Source: Mycobacterium sp. Root135 (GTDB taxonomy: Bacteria; Actinomycetota; Actinomycetes; Mycobacteriales; Mycobacteriaceae). From it: DNA of 64,000 bases. Shown here one piece after another: positions 60,677 to 64,000 of the stretch. The stretch covers positions 249,137-313,136 of the forward strand of contig NZ_LMEZ01000005.1 of NCBI RefSeq assembly GCF_001426545.1, given 5' to 3'. Both the position numbers and the translations under genes were made by a program. Every line of letters starts with the position of its first letter. Within the stretch, counting starts at the first letter, position 1. The notes under the pieces are model-generated. The model was not told where the DNA came from. It ran no database searches and saw only the letters and a program-made list of their open reading frames with translations.

Positions 60677-62668
60677 TCACAGATTCTGTACGGGCACGGG
60701 TGCGATGTGCTCGGCGTCGGGAAGCTCGAAACCGAATATCTGCGCGTAGAAGGACAACTCGGAGTCCAGCGCACGGCGGATGTTGGCCGCTTGCCGGAAT
60801 CCGTGCTGCTCACCCTCGAACGCCACGTACGCCACCGGCACTCCCTTGGTGCGCAGCGCGTCGACGATCATCTCGGCTTGGTTCGGTGGCACCACCTCGT
60901 CTTCGAGACCCTGCAGCACGATCAGCGGTCGGTCGAAGCCGTCGACGTGGTGGATCGGCGACCGTTCTACATAGAGATCGCGACGGGCGGGGTACGGGCC
61001 GATCAGCCCGTCGAGATAGCGGCTCTCGAACTTGTGAGTCTCGGTGGCGAGCGCCTCGAGGTCGGCCACACCGTAGTGGCTCGCCCCGGCGGCGAAGGTG
61101 TCCCGGAAGGCAAGGGCTGCCAGCGTCGTATAACCGCCTGCGGAGCCGCCCCGGATGCAGAGCTTGGTCGGGTCGACGCGCCCCTGCTCGCCGAGCCACC
61201 GGGCCGCCGCCTCACAGTCGTCGACGTCGACGACTCCCCACTGGCCGCGGAGCTGGTTCCGATACGCCCGGCCATAGCCGGCGGAGCCGCCGTAGTTGAC
61301 GTCCACCACGGCGAAGCCCCGGCTGGTCCAGTACTGCGCGCCCAGTTGCAACATTCCCCGAGCAGCGCTGGTGGGTCCGCCATGGATGAACACGAGGAGC
61401 GGCGGGAGCTCGCCAGGCTCGGAGGTTACGTCGGGGTTGGTGGGTGGATAGAAGAGAGCGTGGGCGGTGCGTCCGCCGCTCGTCGGGAACGAGATCGGTT
61501 CGGGCCGAGAGAACCACTCCGTTGAGAGATCGAGATCGCGTGGTGCACGGAGGATCTCGCTCGCGGTGACCGAGCCTTCGGCGTCGACGGTCACCGACAC
61601 CACGGCCGGTTCGGTGACAGCGGATGCGCCGACGAACACCACGCGGTCGCCTTCAGCCTGGATCGAGGCAAACGACGTGTAGGGCACGTCGAGGTCGACC
61701 ACGCTCCCATCGGCGAGGCGGATCGCCAGGAATCCGAGGCCGTCGCGTGCCGAGGCGAAGACGGTGCGCCCGTGCGACAGGAAGGCGTAACTGGACTGAC
61801 CGAAAACCCATTGCGGCCCGCCGATTTCGGCGTCTGCCGTCACGACGCTCTCGGCACCGTCGACCCCGGGCACCCACCGGTAGAGGTTCCACCAGTTCGA
61901 CCGGTCGGAGATGAACCACAGCGAACCGTCGTCGGCCCACCGGGGTTCGCTCACCGACTCGCCGGCGCCCGTACCGCCTGGCCCCGCGTCGGGGCGGCCC
62001 GCCACCACCGCGGCGCCGGTCACCAGCGGACCGGTGTCGGTGGACTGCAGATCCGCGACGCACAGCTCGGTGCCGTCCCACGGCATGTCGGGGTGCGACC
62101 ACTGCAGCCAGCACAGTCGCGCGCCGTTGGGCGAGATGCGCGGATCGGAGACGAAGTCCGGCCCGGACACCAGCACCCTGGGGGCGAGCTGCCCCGTGGC
62201 GTCGAGCACGACGATCTCGTTCACCACCTGGGCCGGGCCGCCGCCGGCGGGATGGTGTTCGCGCACGACCAGCGCCCACCGACCGTCCGTCGTGACGCAT
62301 CCGTCGGCCCAGCGATCACCGCGGGGCACCTCAGGCTCGGGGGTGAGCGGTTCGGGTGCTGCCGGCCCGGTCACCGTGTAGAGGCGTTGGTCCGCCCAGT
62401 CGGCGAACCACACGGTGTTGTCCGTGACCCACCACGCACCGCCGCCGTACTCGTGGGCGGCCGTTCGGGCGTTGACCCCGGTGGGCAACACGTCGACGGC
62501 TGGTCCCTCACCCGCGCGTTGGACCAGCTGGGTGCGGCCGCCCTCCTCGGGCCGTTGCTCGGCCCAGGTCACGGTGTCACCGTGCAGGCTGACCGCGCCC
62601 AGTCCCGCCGCGGCACGCACGACGAGCTCGGAGGTGATGGGGGTGGTCCACGAGCCAAAGGTCGCCAT
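60677..62668 (-). CDS. S9-family prolyl oligopeptidase-like serine peptidase
   Basis: A 663-residue protein. The N-terminal ~380 residues form a beta-propeller with repeated WxxD-like blades (RWADDGSLWFISDRSNWWNL). The C-terminal catalytic domain contains FIHGGPTSAARGM, the nucleophile Ser in IRGGSAGGYTTLAAL, an Asp in LEDEVVPPN and a His in GEQHGFR. Such enzymes cleave short peptides, mostly at proline or as acylaminoacyl peptidases. No signal peptide is seen, so it is probably cytoplasmic. It converges on the Rieske operon with only 4 nt between stops. Confidence 0.88.
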   Translation of the reverse strand: MATFGSWTTPITSELVVRAAAGLGAVSLHGDTVTWAEQRPEEGGRTQLVQRAGEGPAVDVLPTGVNARTAAHEYGGGAWWVTDNTVWFADWADQRLYTVTGPAAPEPLTPEPEVPRGDRWADGCVTTDGRWALVVREHHPAGGGPAQVVNEIVVLDATGQLAPRVLVSGPDFVSDPRISPNGARLCWLQWSHPDMPWDGTELCVADLQSTDTGPLVTGAAVVAGRPDAGPGGTGAGESVSEPRWADDGSLWFISDRSNWWNLYRWVPGVDGAESVVTADAEIGGPQWVFGQSSYAFLSHGRTVFASARDGLGFLAIRLADGSVVDLDVPYTSFASIQAEGDRVVFVGASAVTEPAVVSVTVDAEGSVTASEILRAPRDLDLSTEWFSRPEPISFPTSGGRTAHALFYPPTNPDVTSEPGELPPLLVFIHGGPTSAARGMLQLGAQYWTSRGFAVVDVNYGGSAGYGRAYRNQLRGQWGVVDVDDCEAAARWLGEQGRVDPTKLCIRGGSAGGYTTLAALAFRDTFAAGASHYGVADLEALATETHKFESRYLDGLIGPYPARRDLYVERSPIHHVDGFDRPLIVLQGLEDEVVPPNQAEMIVDALRTKGVPVAYVAFEGEQHGFRQAANIRRALDSELSFYAQIFGFELPDAEHIAPVPVQNL

Positions 62669-62731
62669 GACGATCCAGCCTAGGACTCACGCGCACAGCG
62701 GCGCCGATCTGGCCATCGCAGGCAGCGGAAT

Positions 62732-62998
62732 TCACTCGCGACGACTTGCCCGCCAGCCGGACCACACGGCGAGGACGGTAAGCACCGCGAGCAGCGGGTA
62801 GATGACGAGCAGGTCGATGCGGATGTTGGCGTCGAGCCGATCCTCGGACACCGTGATCTCCCACGCGGTATAGGCAACCCACAGGACCGCGGCGACGAGG
62901 GCGGTGCGCGAACGGCACGATCTCCACACGAGCGCGAGGGCGGTCGCTACGAGCAGCGCAAGCCACGGGTGATCGATGAGGAGGGTGGTCCAACGCAT
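62732..62998 (-). CDS. Small membrane protein of unknown function
   Basis: An 88-residue protein with about three hydrophobic segments (LALLVATALALVW, TALVAAVLWVAYTAWEI, LLVIYPLLAVLTVLAVW). The ATG at 62998 is preferred because translation from there begins directly at the first helix, while the open frame continues to 63076. No family is recognised. It lies upstream of the S9 peptidase gene on the same strand. Confidence 0.6.
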   Translation of the reverse strand: MRWTTLLIDHPWLALLVATALALVWRSCRSRTALVAAVLWVAYTAWEITVSEDRLDANIRIDLLVIYPLLAVLTVLAVWSGWRASRRE

Positions 62999-63097
62999 GG
63001 CGTCTGCAGCGTACCGGGAGCAAAGCGACTCGAGTGGCCGCCGCAACGTGCTGACCGTCGGTCGGCTTGGCACCAATCGATCACAGGTAGCACGCCC

Positions 63098-64000
63098 TCA
63101 ACCTGTGGGCACTCCCTTGAAATTCGGCTCCCACCCCAGCTCCGGGGCCACGTAGCGGGCGAACGACTCGAGGATGTGGAGATTCAGCTCCACCCCGAGC
63201 TGGCTAGGGATCGTGAGCATCAGCGTGTCGGCCGACTGGACCGCGGCATCCGCCTTCAGCTGCTCGATGAGGACGTCGGGTTCTGCGGCATAGGTCTTGC
63301 CGAAGGTCGACCGGAATCCGTCGATGACGCCGACCTGGTCTGCCGAATCGTCTCCCCGCGGGCCGAAGTAGCGCCGGTCCAGATCGTTCACCAGCGGGAA
63401 GATGCTGCGACTCACCGAGACTCGCGGAGTTCGCGGATGACCTGCGTCCACCCATGCCGCGCGGAACTGGTCGATCTGCTCAGCCTGCAGGTCTGCGAAG
63501 GCGTCCCCGGTGGCCTCGGTCAGCAGCGTCGAACTCATCAGGTTGACGCCCGCCGTACCCGCCCATCTCGCGGTCTCCCGCGATGCGGCGCCCCACCAAA
63601 TCCGATCGGCCAGCGTGGGCGAGTGCGGCTCGATGCGCAACTTCCCGACTCGGCCAAATTGTTGGGGATCGGCGTCGGCGACGCCTTCACCGCGGACGGC
63701 ACGCAGGAACAAGTCGAACTTGTCCCGGGCGATGTCGGCGCCCCGCGGATCCGTGGAACCGGTGTAACCGAAGGCCTCCCACCCGCGTAGCGCCGGCTCG
63801 GGCGACCCGCGACTGACTCCAAGTGCCACCCGCCCCTCGGAGAGCAGGTCGAGCGCAGCCGCCTCCTCAGCGAGGTGCAGCGGGTTCTCGTACCGCATGT
63901 CGATGACACCGGTGCCGACCTCGATCCGCTGAGTACGGGCGGCGATCGCAGCAAGCAGCGGCATGGGTGCAGCGGACTGCCGGGCGAAGTGGTGAACGCG
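63098..64000 (-). CDS. Luciferase-like (LLM class) flavin-dependent oxidoreductase, 5' truncated by the window edge
   Basis: A bacterial-luciferase-fold protein whose frame is still open at the window end (the last codons read RVHHFARQSAAPMPLL), so the start lies beyond it. At least 300 residues are present. Family features are ARTQRIEVGTGVIDMRYENP and LDLLSEGRVALGVSRGSPEP. A C-terminal block (LMLTIPSQLGVELNLHILES) is also typical. It uses FMN or F420; substrate unknown. Confidence 0.85.
   Translation of the reverse strand, partial: RVHHFARQSAAPMPLLAAIAARTQRIEVGTGVIDMRYENPLHLAEEAAALDLLSEGRVALGVSRGSPEPALRGWEAFGYTGSTDPRGADIARDKFDLFLRAVRGEGVADADPQQFGRVGKLRIEPHSPTLADRIWWGAASRETARWAGTAGVNLMSSTLLTEATGDAFADLQAEQIDQFRAAWVDAGHPRTPRVSVSRSIFPLVNDLDRRYFGPRGDDSADQVGVIDGFRSTFGKTYAAEPDVLIEQLKADAAVQSADTLMLTIPSQLGVELNLHILESFARYVAPELGWEPNFKGVPTG

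Noticed and set aside
1..64000. CRISPR array, insertion sequence or prophage
   Set aside because: No spaced direct repeats, transposase, integrase or phage structural genes were seen; composition is even across the window.

Overview
The window is high-GC actinobacterial DNA whose gene content fits a fast-growing environmental mycobacterium (Mycobacterium/Mycolicibacterium). The evidence is the set of F420-type and luciferase-like oxidoreductases, mycothiol-dependent DinB-fold proteins, a CDGP-type secreted protein, DUF5996, and many short divergently controlled catabolic operons. The genus is inferred from family content only. I saw no tRNA, rRNA, CRISPR array, insertion sequence or phage gene. 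The coding strand changes often, and most clusters carry their own regulator.

Layout. 1-0.75 kb: 3' part of an ECF sigma factor with a SnoaL-like tail. 0.77-5.3 kb: two tandem molybdopterin oxidoreductases. 5.4-9.1 kb: LysR regulator divergent from a MatC-type carboxylate carrier and a PrpF-family isomerase. 9.2-13.6 kb: secreted and lipoprotein genes, a membrane protein with two SUKH domains, a DinB-fold protein and a zinc-ribbon metallo-beta-lactamase-fold protein. 13.6-16.9 kb: operon resembling a reactive-chlorine/oxidative-stress module (DUF417/RclC-like membrane protein, hydrolase-OsmC fusion, RclA-like flavin disulfide reductase). 17.0-19.9 kb: Rieske oxygenase and DapB-like dehydrogenase divergent from a TetR. 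19.9-23.5 kb: ABC-F protein, MFS transporter and an SMR exporter preceded by a guanidine-III (mini-ykkC) riboswitch. 23.5-30.3 kb: two MarR-controlled divergent loci with visible operators, a YkuD-like protein, a fumarylacetoacetate hydrolase-fold enzyme and small secreted proteins.

30.6-39.9 kb: two catabolic operons, cupin-AhpD-like and hydrolase-quinone oxidoreductase-nitroreductase-flavin monooxygenase. Each is preceded by a near-identical copy of a ~108-bp intergenic element; one copy also lies upstream of a large LuxR-type ATPase regulator. 40.0-49.6 kb: a UbiX-UbiD-flavin reductase-keto acid decarboxylase operon, a divergent hydrolase, a LysR regulator, and catabolic acetolactate synthase plus acetolactate decarboxylase (acetoin pathway). 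Three copies of one dyad operator (CATMGG-N5-CCKATG) lie in the ubiX/hydrolase and alsS promoters, suggesting one LysR controls both halves. 49.8-54.6 kb: an old yellow enzyme, a frameshifted F420-type nitroreductase, a TetR regulator, a DinB-fold protein, a hydrolase, a frameshifted unknown protein and a SnoaL-like protein. Two similar 24-bp dyads flank this TetR group. 54.8-57.7 kb: muconolactone isomerase-like protein, AraC regulator, tautomerase and SDR. 57.7-64 kb: S33 peptidase-like hydrolase, a three-gene module (secreted protein, DUF6529 membrane protein, Rieske lipoprotein), an S9 peptidase and a truncated luciferase-like oxidoreductase.

The most interesting items are the shared LysR operator set joining a prenyl-FMN decarboxylase operon to an acetoin pathway, the duplicated intergenic control element, the guanidine-III riboswitch, the paired TetR operators, and the DUF6529-Rieske module. 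The only gaps over 300 bases between intact genes are 30249-30644 (probable MarR remnant) and 44543-44865 (operator region).
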